Source: Erythrobacter rubeus (GTDB lineage Bacteria > Pseudomonadota > Alphaproteobacteria > Sphingomonadales > Sphingomonadaceae). Taken from it: 64,000 nucleotides of DNA. The DNA lies in contig NZ_JACXLC010000001.1 in assembly GCF_014705715.1 (NCBI RefSeq), forward strand, positions 1,594,457 to 1,658,456, read 5' to 3'. Below, piece after piece: positions 54,068-63,492 of this stretch. The notes under the pieces are model-generated. The model ran no database searches, was not told where the DNA came from, and worked only from the letters and a program-made list of their open reading frames with translations. Within the stretch, counting starts at the first letter, position 1. Each line of letters starts with the position of its first letter. The position numbers were made by a program, and so were the translations under genes.

Positions 54068-54433
54068 GTGACAACCGATGAACTCGCAGCCGATTTCATA
54101 AAGCTGATGATCGAAGAGGACGCCGAGGGATATCAGGCCTATTGGGCCGACGACATCGTGAGCCTCGAACCGATGCCCGACAGCCCGATGGCGCGCGTGG
54201 AAGGGCGCGAGGCGCTCAAGCAAAAGCACGAATGGTGGGAGGCCAATGCGGAAGTCCATTCGAGCGATATGCAAGGCCCTTACGTTTTCGGAGACCAGTT
54301 CGCTGTTCGTTATTCCATGGATGTGACCATGGACGGAGAGCGATCGCAGATGACGGAAGTTGGCGTTTACACGGTCAAGGATGACAAGATCGCCGAGGAA
54401 CGCTTTTTCTACGGCACCGGCGATTACACCTGA
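54068..54433 (+). CDS. SnoaL-like/NTF2-fold protein
   Basis: A 121-residue protein with the NTF2-like pattern: LAADFIKLMIEEDAEGYQAYWADDIV, then EGREALKQKHEWWEAN and strands ending VYTVKDDKIAEERFF. The fold is used by isomerases, dehydratases and ligand-binding proteins; no function can be assigned. GTG at 54068 follows GAGGAG by seven bases. The 144-bp spacer upstream shows no gene. Confidence 0.8.
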   Translation: MTTDELAADFIKLMIEEDAEGYQAYWADDIVSLEPMPDSPMARVEGREALKQKHEWWEANAEVHSSDMQGPYVFGDQFAVRYSMDVTMDGERSQMTEVGVYTVKDDKIAEERFFYGTGDYT

Positions 54434-54465
54434 ATGCGGCACGGTTGACTGCGGCAGGCCGGCGG

Positions 54466-54939
54466 TCACCCGATCCGGTAGAAATCGGCCACGCGTTCCA
54501 GCGCGAGCTTCAGCACCAGTTTGCCGCTTCGTGCAGGCCAACCGAGCGTCTTTTCCGCTTCGGGCAGTCCTTCGCCTGCACAGACCACGCGCCACAGCAC
54601 ATCCTCCAGGCCTTTGCCTGCCTCGGCCAGCGCCGCATCGAAGCGCTCCTTCGCTGCGATCTGCCGCTCGGTTGCGGTAAGCCCCTGCTCGCCGATTGTC
54701 TTCGCCCGCACCGGATCCCACCGCATCGTGACATTCGGCGATAGCTGCGCCCGCTCGTAATCGCGCCGCAAGGCTTCGCCCGCTTCGAAAAGCCGTGTTT
54801 CTAGATGCCCGCGTGAATGCAGCCAGGCAATGGGGCTCTCTCCGACATTGACCGTCACCGTGCGGCGCTTGCCCCGCGCTCCGCCCGCCCTTCTGGGCCC
54901 TTCGCTCGTCAACTCTGTTTCCACCAATTTGCGGGGCAT
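54466..54939 (-). CDS. DUF6456-type protein
   Basis: A 157-residue protein with a basic N-terminal segment (RAGGARGKRRTVTVNVGES), then AWLHSRGHLETRLFEAGEALRRDY and a helical C-terminal domain ending LALERVADFY. I recall this as the DUF6456 domain, found in alphaproteobacteria; the assignment is from memory. The helical basic character suggests nucleic acid binding. ATG at 54939 has GGAG ten bases upstream, next to a perfect inverted repeat. It is divergent from the XRE regulator. Confidence 0.72.
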   Translation of the reverse strand: MPRKLVETELTSEGPRRAGGARGKRRTVTVNVGESPIAWLHSRGHLETRLFEAGEALRRDYERAQLSPNVTMRWDPVRAKTIGEQGLTATERQIAAKERFDAALAEAGKGLEDVLWRVVCAGEGLPEAEKTLGWPARSGKLVLKLALERVADFYRIG

Positions 54940-54951
54940 AATGCTTTCTCC

Positions 54952-54968
54952 TTCACCGAAACGGTGAA
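54952..54968. promoter_or_regulatory. Perfect inverted repeat, candidate operator between divergent genes
   Basis: TTCACCG, AAA, CGGTGAA: a seven-base perfect inverted repeat with a three-base spacer, 13 bp before the DUF6456 start and 80 bp before the XRE start. It adjoins the DUF6456 Shine-Dalgarno site. It may be an operator for the XRE regulator or an RNA hairpin that masks the ribosome site. Confidence 0.5.
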
Positions 54969-55047
54969 AAGACCTTGCATTGATCACGACGATGTAGGAA
55001 GGCTCCAATATTACCAAATGGGTTCATTATGCGATGAGGGGTAGCCA

Positions 55048-55629
55048 ATGATCAACCGCATTCGAGACATCCGCAAGGCCAAGGGCCTCACGCTCGCCGA
55101 ACTCGCCGAGGCATGCGATCCCCCTACCACCGCGCAAACGATCGGTCGGCTCGAAACGGGAATGCGCAATCTTTCCATCAAGTGGATGGACCGCATCGGT
55201 GCGGCTCTGGGAGTGGACCCGGAAACGCTCGTTCGCTCGGATGACAACCCTCTGCCGCAGGTTGTCGCACGGCTTGGCGCTGTGGGTGCGGAAGCGCTCG
55301 AAACGCCCGCAGAGGCCGTTTTGCCGTCCGACCTTGCCGCCCAATCATCGGAGCGTCCCCTGACCGTTCTGAGCGTGACGGAGAGCATCGGTGAATACCG
55401 CCCCGGGGATTTGCTCTGGCTGCGCCAATTGGCTCCGGATGAAGCGAGCGAAGCGATTAATCGCGATTGTCTGGTCCCGCGCCCTGGTGGACGCTTCGCC
55501 TTCGGCCGGTTGATCGACAGGCGCGGAACACTGGTCGGGTTGCTTCCCCCGGGCGCGGGTCAGAAACAGCAGGTCGTGGACAATCCCCCGTGGATCGCGG
55601 TAGCAGTGATGCTGGTCCGCCCATTGTAG
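55048..55629 (+). CDS. XRE-family regulator with S24-like C-terminal domain
   Basis: A 193-residue protein. Residues 1-60 are a helix-turn-helix (IRDIRKAKGLTLAELAEAC, TIGRLETGMRNLS). The C-terminal part (GEYRPGDLLWLRQL, FAFGRLIDRRG) resembles the beta domain of S24/LexA-type proteins, but I see no clear Ser-Lys catalytic pair. It is divergent from the DUF6456 gene and may regulate that gene and itself. No mobile element is nearby. Confidence 0.82.
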   Translation: MINRIRDIRKAKGLTLAELAEACDPPTTAQTIGRLETGMRNLSIKWMDRIGAALGVDPETLVRSDDNPLPQVVARLGAVGAEALETPAEAVLPSDLAAQSSERPLTVLSVTESIGEYRPGDLLWLRQLAPDEASEAINRDCLVPRPGGRFAFGRLIDRRGTLVGLLPPGAGQKQQVVDNPPWIAVAVMLVRPL

Positions 55630-55725
55630 GATTGTGCAGGAAATTCGGCACGTTAACCGTTTTTGTTGAAAGCATCTTACAAGCTCGAGGCGGAAGCTCG
55701 CGCGTTATTGCGATAGGAAGCTTGG

Positions 55726-56907
55726 GTGAAGCACGTCCTTGTCATCAGCACCAGTTACCCGAGCGCGGCTGACCCGCTTTCGGGGGCGGTCATAGCGCGC
55801 TCCATGGCCGCGCTCGTCCGGCGCGAGGGGTGGCGCGTGACAGTGATCAGCCCTTTTGGAACAGCTCCAGTGATGGATGCGAATGGAAGCCAGGCTGAGC
55901 CTCCCGAAGTTTCGCTTGAAGATGGTGTCGAGGTGCATCGTCCCAGGTTTACCCAAGTCCCCGGCACCTCAGCAGATTCCGATACGAAAGCGATTACCGA
56001 GGCGGCGCTGCCCGTGGCCCGGCGGATCGATTCCGCCCACCCTGTCGATCTCATCGAGGCACAGAGTTTCTTCCCTGACGGCCCTGTCGCCGCGAGGCTG
56101 GCAAAGGCCCTGAGTAAACCGCTTTCCATGAAGGCGCGTGGGCGTGACATCACGTATTGGGGCGGGAAAGATTTCGCTCTCGCGGAGATGCAACGGGCAG
56201 CCGAGCAGGCTGAAGGACTGCTGTCGGTAAGCAAAGCGCTACTGCAGGATATGGACGAGCTTGGGCTGCCCGTGGACAAGGCGAGCGCGCACTACACCGG
56301 CCTCGATCGCGATCGGTTCCGCCCGCTCGATCACACGCAATTGCGCAGCCAGCTGTCGCAGGTGCTCAAATTCCCTCTCCCAGACAATGCGCCGCTGCTG
56401 GTCAGTGTAGGCAGCCTGATCGAGCACAAGGGTCAGCATCTCGCCATCGCCGCCCTCCCCGAAATACCGCGGGCAAGGTTGATCCTCGCAGGCAAGGGTG
56501 AGGACGAAGCGAAGCTGCGGCGACTTGCCGAGGATTTGGGCGTAGCAGAACGTGTCCTGTTCGCCGGATCACTCGACCATGACGTGTTGCCACTGATCCT
56601 ATCTGCGGCAGACGTTATGGTGCTGCCCACGGCGAGCGAAGGCCTAGCCAATGCATGGGTAGAAGCGCTCGCTTGCGGAACGCCTATCGTCACGAGCGAT
56701 GTTGGCGGCGCGCGCGAGATCATCACGAGCGACAAGGCTGGCCGCCTGTTGCCGGAACCTACCCCGCAAGCCATCGCTGCATCGGTAAACGCCGTGTTGA
56801 ACTATCCGCCAAACCCCATGGACGTGGCGGCGCAGGCCGAGCGGTTCAGTTGGGACGCGCATGCTGCCGAGCTGGCGGCGCATTACGATGGTCTGCTTTC
56901 GGGTTAA
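55726..56907 (+). CDS. Glycosyltransferase family 4 protein
   Basis: A 393-residue GT-B fold retaining glycosyltransferase. The N-terminal half has SYPSAADPLSGAVIA and REGWRVTVISP, and the C-terminal donor-binding half has VSVGSLIEHKGQHLAI and the EX7E-type EGLANAWVEALACGTPIV. Acceptor and sugar are unknown; a role in exopolysaccharide or glycolipid synthesis is plausible. GTG at 55726 follows AGGAAG by six bases. It converges on secF. Confidence 0.88.
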   Translation: MKHVLVISTSYPSAADPLSGAVIARSMAALVRREGWRVTVISPFGTAPVMDANGSQAEPPEVSLEDGVEVHRPRFTQVPGTSADSDTKAITEAALPVARRIDSAHPVDLIEAQSFFPDGPVAARLAKALSKPLSMKARGRDITYWGGKDFALAEMQRAAEQAEGLLSVSKALLQDMDELGLPVDKASAHYTGLDRDRFRPLDHTQLRSQLSQVLKFPLPDNAPLLVSVGSLIEHKGQHLAIAALPEIPRARLILAGKGEDEAKLRRLAEDLGVAERVLFAGSLDHDVLPLILSAADVMVLPTASEGLANAWVEALACGTPIVTSDVGGAREIITSDKAGRLLPEPTPQAIAASVNAVLNYPPNPMDVAAQAERFSWDAHAAELAAHYDGLLSG

Positions 56908-56945
56908 ACTGCTTTGGCTCTGCGCGCACGGCCCCGGCAAGACGC

Positions 56946-57923
56946 CTAGACCTGACCGCGCGCCTTCTTTTCCTGCAGGTCCGCTTCGGTTTCCTTCGGC
57001 ACGAAGCTGTCGGAAGTCACGCCCAGCCAGATCAGCATCGGCGCCGCGAGATAGACGCTCGAATAGGTACCGATAAACAGGCCCGCGGTGATCGCGAGGA
57101 CGAGGCCGAAGAGGCTTGCCGGGCCGAACAGCAGCAGCGGCAGCAGCGCAACCAGCAGCGTCAGCGATGTCATCACGGTCCGCGCGAGCGTCTCGTTCAC
57201 CGACAGGTCGAGCAGTTCGGGCAGCGGCATCTTGCGATACTTCTTCAGGTTTTCGCGGATGCGGTCGTAAACGACGATCGTATCGTTGAGCGAATAGCCG
57301 ATGATCGCGAGGATCGCGGCGATGATCTGGAGCGAGAATTCGAGCTGGAAGATCGCGAAAATGCCCAGCGTCACGGAGACGTCGTGGAACAGCGCGAACA
57401 GCGCACCTGCGCCAAACTGCCATTCGAAACGAATCCAGATGTACATCGCGACGCCCAGCATCGCGAGCGCGAGTGCCAGCACGGCGTCCTGCCGGAATTC
57501 GCCAGCAACCTTGCCCGAGACGGTCTCGTTACCGTCAGTGCGGACGCCCGGATATTCCTCGTTGATCATCGAAATGACCTGGTTGCCGATCTCGGTCGCC
57601 GCGCCGGGGGTCTCCTCGACCTCTTCGGGCAGCGGTACGCGGATCGAGACGATGTTCGGCGCACCGAATTCCTGCACGACCGGCGTGCCGTATCCCAGCC
57701 CTCCGACCAACTGCCGAAGCTCGCCTACAGGCGCTTCTTCGCGCTGCTCGAACGTCAGGCGCACTTCCTGGCCGCCGGCGAAATCGACGCCGTAATTGAG
57801 GCCCTGCGTCAGCACTGCGGCCCAGCTTCCCACGATCAGCACGATGCTGAGGATGAAGAACGGGATACGCAGTTTCAGGAATTTGATGTTGGTGTCGGCG
57901 GGGACGAGTTTGAGCAGTTTCAT
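56946..57923 (-). CDS. secF: Protein translocase subunit SecF
   Basis: SecF works with SecD to pull proteins across the inner membrane using the proton gradient. The 325-residue protein has six membrane segments, the first followed by the SecD/F motif GVDFAGGQEV; IGYSLNDTIVVYDRIREN is the family signature. It starts 14 bp after secD. An upstream in-frame ATG at 57941 would overlap secD by four bases and is an alternative. Confidence 0.96.
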   Translation of the reverse strand: MKLLKLVPADTNIKFLKLRIPFFILSIVLIVGSWAAVLTQGLNYGVDFAGGQEVRLTFEQREEAPVGELRQLVGGLGYGTPVVQEFGAPNIVSIRVPLPEEVEETPGAATEIGNQVISMINEEYPGVRTDGNETVSGKVAGEFRQDAVLALALAMLGVAMYIWIRFEWQFGAGALFALFHDVSVTLGIFAIFQLEFSLQIIAAILAIIGYSLNDTIVVYDRIRENLKKYRKMPLPELLDLSVNETLARTVMTSLTLLVALLPLLLFGPASLFGLVLAITAGLFIGTYSSVYLAAPMLIWLGVTSDSFVPKETEADLQEKKARGQV

Positions 57924-57937
57924 GGTTTGGTCCCTCC

Positions 57938-59536
57938 TCAAACGTTGATGTCGCTAGGACGCTTGGCCCGGAGCCAACCGGAAACCCACATGCGGGTCAG
58001 CGTCAGTGCGGTGAAAACGGATGTGAACAGGCCGATGATGAGAACCACGGCAAAGCCGCGCACTGGCCCCGATCCGAACAGGAACAGCAGCACACCGGCG
58101 ATGAAGTTCGTGATATTGGCATCGTAAATCGCGCGGCTGGCTTCCTTGTAGCCGTTCTCGACCGCGGCGATGACGCGCCGACCGCGCTTGCGCTCTTCGC
58201 GAATGCGTTCATTGATGAGCACGTTCGCGTCGACCGCCGCGCCGATGGTCAGCACGAAGCCGGCAATGCCGGGCAAGGTCAGCGTGGTATTGAGGCCCGC
58301 CATAATGCCGAGCAGAATCAACACGTTGAAGAACAGCGCGATGGTCGCGTAGATGCCGAACCGACCATAGGTCGCGATCATCAGCGCGATCACGGCAAGG
58401 CTGCCGATGAGCATGGCGATGAGACCGCGCTGGATCGAATCCTGACCAAGCTCTGCGCTAACCGTACGCTCCTCGATCACTGTAAGCGGCACCGGAAGAG
58501 CGCCCGAGCGCAGCGAGATCGCAAGATTGTTCGCACTCTCGGCGGTGAAGCTGCCCGATATCTGCGCCGAACCACCGAGGATCGGCTCGCGGAAAACGGG
58601 AGTCGACAGAACCTCGCCATCGAGGATGATCGCGAACTGCTTGCCGACATTCTGCGTTGAAAGCTGCGCGAATTTCTGGCCGCCCTGCTGGTCGAACTGG
58701 ATGTTGACCACGTCCTCATTGGTCTCGGGATCGATACCGGACTGCGCGCCAGTCAGGCTGTCGCCGCGAATGCCGCCAAGCCGTTTGACTGCAACCGATT
58801 GCCCTTCGAAGTCGCTACCAACGGCATAGGGGAAAATCTGGCTTCCCGGAGGCGCTATGCCGGCCTGAATATTGGTGATGAGCGCGTTTTCGTCGACCAG
58901 CTTGAATTCAAGCTGCGCGGTCTGTCCGAGCAATTCCTTGAGCGCTTCCGGATCTTCGAGACCGGGCACCTGGACCACGATGCGGGTGTCACCCTGACGG
59001 ATAATGGTAGGCTCACGCGTGCCGAGTTCGTCGATCCGGCGGCGGACCACCTCGGTCGCGCTTTCCATCGCGTCGTTTACTGCATTCTCGGTACCGCCCT
59101 GTGTCGGGGTCAGCACCATGCGCTGCGTATCGACCACCGACAGGTCCCATTCGCGCACCAGGTTCTGGCCCTGCATCATCGGTTCGAGGATGCCGCGTGC
59201 CCGGTCGATATCCGCCGCGCTGTCGAGCATGAAGGAAAGCTCGCCATTCGCGGTTGAAACATCGCCGATGCGGATGCGCGGTTCGGCGTTGCGCATCGCC
59301 GCGCGAACGGCCTCTTCCATATTCTCTAGCCGCTGAGCTGCGACCTCTTCCGATTCCGCCTCGAGCAGGAGGTGAGAACCGCCCGCAAGGTCCAGTCCCA
59401 GATTGACGGTGGGCGATGGCAAACCCTCGGGCCATTCACCGCCCGTGGCATTATACAGCGAAGGGATCGCCGCAGCGACGGCCACCAGGGTCAACACCCA
59501 AAGCCATATCTTCTTCCAGAGGGGGAAATCGAGCAT
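57938..59536 (-). CDS. secD: Protein translocase subunit SecD
   Basis: A 532-residue RND-family protein with six membrane segments. The D1 region after the first segment reads LGLDLAGGSHLLLE, and the C-terminal half contains GAAVDANVLINERIREE, the SecD signature. The periplasmic P1 domain is shorter than in E. coli. It starts 44 bp after yajC; yajC-secD-secF is the standard operon. Confidence 0.97.
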   Translation of the reverse strand: MLDFPLWKKIWLWVLTLVAVAAAIPSLYNATGGEWPEGLPSPTVNLGLDLAGGSHLLLEAESEEVAAQRLENMEEAVRAAMRNAEPRIRIGDVSTANGELSFMLDSAADIDRARGILEPMMQGQNLVREWDLSVVDTQRMVLTPTQGGTENAVNDAMESATEVVRRRIDELGTREPTIIRQGDTRIVVQVPGLEDPEALKELLGQTAQLEFKLVDENALITNIQAGIAPPGSQIFPYAVGSDFEGQSVAVKRLGGIRGDSLTGAQSGIDPETNEDVVNIQFDQQGGQKFAQLSTQNVGKQFAIILDGEVLSTPVFREPILGGSAQISGSFTAESANNLAISLRSGALPVPLTVIEERTVSAELGQDSIQRGLIAMLIGSLAVIALMIATYGRFGIYATIALFFNVLILLGIMAGLNTTLTLPGIAGFVLTIGAAVDANVLINERIREERKRGRRVIAAVENGYKEASRAIYDANITNFIAGVLLFLFGSGPVRGFAVVLIIGLFTSVFTALTLTRMWVSGWLRAKRPSDINV

Positions 59537-59580
59537 TAGCGCTGTGTCTCAGTCGTATTCAGGGAAATGCGTGTCGCGGA

Positions 59581-59907
59581 TCAGTCGTTGGCTGCGCTGC
59601 CGCCCGGCGGAATGATGTCGCCGATCGTGTGCTTTACGGCCTTGACGCGGACATCCTTTGCCAGATCGATTTCGACATAGGTGTCGTCGACTTTCACCAC
59701 CTTGCCGACAAGGCCTCCCTGGGTGATGACCTGATCGCCCTTCTTCAGCCCGGCAACCTTCTCCTGATGCTCTTTCGTCCGCTTCATCTGCGGACGGATG
59801 ATGAGGAACCAGAAGATCAGGATCATGCCGATGATCGGCAGCCAGTTGATCCAGGCTGGCGGCGCTTCACCAGCGGCTGCGCCTGCGGCGGCGAGAATTT
59901 CAAGCAT
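59581..59907 (-). CDS. yajC: Preprotein translocase subunit YajC
   Basis: A 108-residue single-pass protein with a membrane helix (about 20-38; IIGMILIFWFLIIRPQMKR) and the conserved cytoplasmic domain KKGDQVITQGGLVGKVVKVDD. YajC associates with SecDF and the AcrB pump. It is the first gene of the yajC-secD-secF operon. The 239-bp region upstream to tRNA-Pro shows no gene and should hold the promoter. Confidence 0.96.
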   Translation of the reverse strand: MLEILAAAGAAAGEAPPAWINWLPIIGMILIFWFLIIRPQMKRTKEHQEKVAGLKKGDQVITQGGLVGKVVKVDDTYVEIDLAKDVRVKAVKHTIGDIIPPGGSAAND

Positions 59908-60146
59908 GTGTCATGAACCCAGTAAACGATAGCAGAAACGTGCGTCTGGATTGGGCCGGCAGCGTAATCCGCTTTCGACATCCTCCCCTTCGGCTACAGG
60001 TGGGCGCGCGTAGCAGCATTGCAAGCGCCCCGCAATCGACCCGCACAATCCTGCCCGCAGCTTTCATCGAAATTCCATCGGGCGCTCGCAGCAATCGCGC
60101 TTGCAAGGGGACATTCATCCCCGTATAGGCCGCGCCTCCACTGGAA

Positions 60147-60223
60147 CGGGACGTAGCGCAGCCTGGTAGCGCATCACACTGGGGGTGTGGGGGTCGCTGG
60201 TTCGAATCCAGTCGTCCCGACCA
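60147..60223 (+). tRNA. tRNA-Pro (GGG anticodon)
   Basis: The plus strand folds as a cloverleaf with acceptor CGGGACG/CGTCCCG, D arm GCGC, anticodon loop CTGGGGG (anticodon GGG) and T arm with TTCGAAT. A73 and an encoded CCA follow. Length is 77 bases. Confidence 0.98.
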
Positions 60224-60338
60224 GTGGAACGTTTGTCGAAAATTGCCGTTCGGTTTCAAGCTTAGCGCTTGTCTCACAACAATATTCGTTCATGGCGCTG
60301 ATTTAAACGTGCGCGCAGCGAAAGCATAAATTCGGCCA

Positions 60339-62465
60339 ATGCCAGTCCCCTCGCTCCTGATCGCGACCGCTAGCGGTGCGCTGGCTGTCATACCGGCGAA
60401 CGAGGCTGCCGCAGACACGCAACCCGTCGGGGACGATGGCGCAGCCTCGGCGCAGGAAGGTTCGAGCGAAACAGGCTCTGCGAGAACGCGCCGCGTCTTC
60501 ACACCTGCCGATTTCGAGCGGTTTGCCCCGCGCAGCGCCCTCGACATGGCGGAGCAGATTCCGGGGTTCACGATCCGTTCGAGTGGCGGCAATCGCGGCC
60601 TTGGCCAGGCCGATACCAATGTCATCATCAATGGCCAGCGCATATCGGGCAAGTCGAACGGCCCGGTAGAAGCGCTTCAGCGCATCCCGGCCGAAGAAGT
60701 GGTCAGGCTGGAAATTGTCGATGGCGCAAGCCTCGATATCGGCGGTCTGACCGGGCAGGTCCTCAACGTCATCACCCGTTCCACCGGCGGGGTCACCGGG
60801 CAATTCCGGTACTCGGCGGAGTGGCGCTCCTTCGGTGTTCCGTTTCGGTGGGGTGACGGACAAATTTCCCTCGCCGGAGGCGGGGAAAACACCGAATGGA
60901 CACTAAGCTTCGAAAACGACGCCGCGCGCCGCGGCAATGAAGGGATCGAGCGGGTATTCGATGCCGAAGACATCGTGATCGACACGCGCGATGAACAGGC
61001 AAACTTCAATTTCGACCGTCCCACGCTGTCGGGCTCATTTGCCCGCACCGCCGCGAATGGGAATATCCTCAACGTAACCGGTAGCGTCGGCGGCAACATC
61101 CGCCGCAACAGCGAAGTGTCGCTACGCACCGGCCTTATCGATCCCATCGACCGGGTACGAACTTTCACCTCGGACGAAGACGAGTTTAATTACGAGATCG
61201 GTGCCGATTACGCCTTTTCGCTCGGCGGCGGGCAGCTGAAGCTGATCGGCTACAATCGCTACGAAGACAGCCCTACTAAATCCACTGTCATCACCAGCTT
61301 TGCAGACGGCAGCCCCTCGGAGGGGTCGGTCTTCAGGCGGGACGCGGACGAAGGCGAAACGATCCTTCGCGGCGAATACACGTTCGGCGCTCTTGGAGGC
61401 GATGTGCAGCTTGCGCTCGAAGGCGTGCGGAATTTCCTCGACATCGATTCCTCACTTGAGGAGCGCGATGATGCAGGCGAATTGCAGCCCATCCAGTTCG
61501 AAGGCGCGACGGCTCGGGTCGAAGAGGATCGGGCCGAAACCAGCGTGACTTACAGCCGCGCGCTCGCCCCGAGCCTGCAGATGCAGCTTTCGCTCGGCGG
61601 GGAATATTCACAGATCAGCCAAACCGGTCCTGCAGGTCTGACGCGGACATTTTACCGGCCCAAGGGATTTGCCGCGCTAGACTGGAAAGCGAACTCGACA
61701 CTGAACCTGTCCGGCAGGGTCGAGCGCGTCGTCGGCCAGCTCAATTTCTTCGATTTCATCGCCACGACGGACCTCGACCAGGACCGGGTGGATGTCACCA
61801 ACGCCAACCTGGTGCCTCCGCAAAGCTGGCTGTTCGAAGTGGAGGCGACGCAGGACCTCAGCGCGCTTGGCCTTGGCGCTCTGGGTTCGCTCAACCTGCG
61901 GGCGTTTCACGAAGAAATTAGCGATATCGTCGACCAGATCCCGATTGCCGGCGGCGGGGAAGCTCCCGGCAATATCGATGCAGCCACCGAAAGCGGGATC
62001 GAGGCCGAATTGACGCTGTTGTTCGACCCCATTGGCGTGAACGGTTTGCGGCTGGATGCCGAGGTCGAATGGGCCGACAGCGAGGTTCTGGACCCGCTGC
62101 TCGGCACGCCCCGCAGCCTATCGGACTTCGAATTCATCGAAGTGGATGTCGATTTGCGCAAGGACTTCATCGGCTCCCCATGGGCTGTTGGCGCATCATA
62201 CAGCTTCGATGAAGATCGGCCGAGCGTGCGGCTGAACGAGATTTCGAGAGGAGTGGCAACCCGCGGGTTCGCGCGCGTTTTCGTGGAGCACAAGGACGTG
62301 TTCGGCATGACGGCGCGGTTTCGGGTGGGCAATCTGCTGGACCAGAGAGACAATTTCGACCGCACGATCTTTATCGACCGCGTCGCAGGCCTTGTCGATT
62401 TCCGCGAAGAGCGGCGACGGCGGTTCGGCACGATCTATTCGATCGATATCGAAGGGTCTTTCTGA
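60339..62465 (+). CDS. TonB-dependent receptor/outer membrane porin-like protein
   Basis: A 708-residue outer membrane protein. A signal-peptide-like N-terminus ends near NEAAA (about residue 25). A plug domain follows (ALDMAEQIPGFTIRSSGG, NVIINGQRISGKS, RLEIVDGASLDIGGL), then a long barrel of alternating strands ending in aromatic SIDIEGSF. It lacks a clear TonB box and is similar to sphingomonad TonB receptors whose substrates are unknown. It lies 115 bp after tRNA-Pro with no obvious regulator nearby. Confidence 0.82.
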   Translation: MPVPSLLIATASGALAVIPANEAAADTQPVGDDGAASAQEGSSETGSARTRRVFTPADFERFAPRSALDMAEQIPGFTIRSSGGNRGLGQADTNVIINGQRISGKSNGPVEALQRIPAEEVVRLEIVDGASLDIGGLTGQVLNVITRSTGGVTGQFRYSAEWRSFGVPFRWGDGQISLAGGGENTEWTLSFENDAARRGNEGIERVFDAEDIVIDTRDEQANFNFDRPTLSGSFARTAANGNILNVTGSVGGNIRRNSEVSLRTGLIDPIDRVRTFTSDEDEFNYEIGADYAFSLGGGQLKLIGYNRYEDSPTKSTVITSFADGSPSEGSVFRRDADEGETILRGEYTFGALGGDVQLALEGVRNFLDIDSSLEERDDAGELQPIQFEGATARVEEDRAETSVTYSRALAPSLQMQLSLGGEYSQISQTGPAGLTRTFYRPKGFAALDWKANSTLNLSGRVERVVGQLNFFDFIATTDLDQDRVDVTNANLVPPQSWLFEVEATQDLSALGLGALGSLNLRAFHEEISDIVDQIPIAGGGEAPGNIDAATESGIEAELTLLFDPIGVNGLRLDAEVEWADSEVLDPLLGTPRSLSDFEFIEVDVDLRKDFIGSPWAVGASYSFDEDRPSVRLNEISRGVATRGFARVFVEHKDVFGMTARFRVGNLLDQRDNFDRTIFIDRVAGLVDFREERRRRFGTIYSIDIEGSF

Positions 62466-62530
62466 GCGCCCGGCTGGCGGTTGCACCGCGTCCCTCACCC
62501 GCCTAATCGGTGCGCCGAGAGGATGACCCG

Positions 62531-63421
62531 ATGACCGATACCCGCAATGCGCTTCCCCGAATGCGATCATGGCTATTTGCGCCGGGCGACAGCGAAAGGA
62601 AGATGGCGAAAGCGATCGCGAGCGAGGCCGATATCGCCCTGCTCGATCTGGAGGATTCGGTCACTCCCGAAAACAAGGCCGCAGCCAGGGAGGCTGTGGC
62701 TAGCGCAATTGCGGGCGCGGAAGATCGGTCGCGGGTATGGGTGCGCGTCAACCCGCTCTCCGGCGACTGGACCGAGGGCGATCTCGATGCGGTGGTTCCT
62801 GCAGGGCCAGGCGGCATTTTCCTGCCAAAGGCGGGGGGCGGCCACGATGTTGAACGGCTCGATGCCATGCTGACTGCGCGCGAAGTAGAGACAGGAATGG
62901 ATGTCGGCGCGATCCGGGTCGCCGCGCTCGTGACCGAAACCGCAGCGGCGATGTTCACCACCGGCAGCTATGATGGCGCGCCCCGGCTCGTGGCGATGAG
63001 TTGGGGCGCGGAAGACCTCTCCAGCGAACTGGGCGCGCGCGAGCAGCGCGGTCCCGATGGCGAATACACTCATGTCTACGAAATGGCGCGGAGCCTGTGC
63101 CTGCTCGGCGCGGTCAAGGCCGGCGTTGCGCCGATTGAGACGGTGCAGCCCGAATTCCGCGACCTCGATGCCCTTTCGGCGCGGGCTAAAAGTGTGCGCG
63201 CGCAGGGGTTTCTCGGGATGCTCGCGATCCATCCAGCGCAGGTGGCGCCCATCAACGAGGCCTTCACGCCGAGCGCCGAGGAAATCGAGCACGCCCGCGC
63301 GGTGATCCAGGCATTCGCCGACAATCCGGGCGCAGGGACGGTATCGATGGACGGCAACATGCTCGACCGCCCTCACCTCGCGCTCGCTGAGCGGTTGCTC
63401 GCGGAGGCCGGCGAAGCGTAA
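62531..63421 (+). CDS. HpcH/HpaI-CitE family CoA-ester lyase
   Basis: A 296-residue TIM-barrel lyase. MRSWLFAPGDSERKMAKA, DIALLDLEDSV (metal-binding), WVRVNPL and ALVTETAAAM match the malyl-CoA/citrate lyase beta-subunit family. It probably splits a 3-hydroxyacyl-CoA such as malyl- or citramalyl-CoA; the substrate is not resolved. ATG at 62531 is seven codons after the first possible start and gives the normal N-terminus. It follows the receptor gene by 65 bp. Confidence 0.88.
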   Translation: MTDTRNALPRMRSWLFAPGDSERKMAKAIASEADIALLDLEDSVTPENKAAAREAVASAIAGAEDRSRVWVRVNPLSGDWTEGDLDAVVPAGPGGIFLPKAGGGHDVERLDAMLTAREVETGMDVGAIRVAALVTETAAAMFTTGSYDGAPRLVAMSWGAEDLSSELGAREQRGPDGEYTHVYEMARSLCLLGAVKAGVAPIETVQPEFRDLDALSARAKSVRAQGFLGMLAIHPAQVAPINEAFTPSAEEIEHARAVIQAFADNPGAGTVSMDGNMLDRPHLALAERLLAEAGEA

Positions 63422-63445
63422 CGGGAACGTAGACTTTCCTACATG

Positions 63446-63458
63446 AACCTATATGGTT
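63446..63458. promoter_or_regulatory. Short inverted repeat upstream of the holin gene
   Basis: AACC, TATAT, GGTT forms a palindrome about 35 bp before the ATG of the holin-like gene, embedded in an AT-rich stretch. It could be an operator or part of the promoter; nothing more can be said from the sequence. Confidence 0.3.
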
Positions 63459-63492
63459 ATATCTTGCGCAACTCAATCATCAGGAGCGCATT

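Noticed and set aside
59900..60277. Minus-strand ORF containing RLDSNQRPPHPQCDALPG
   Set aside because: It is the antisense translation of tRNA-Pro, another common false call.
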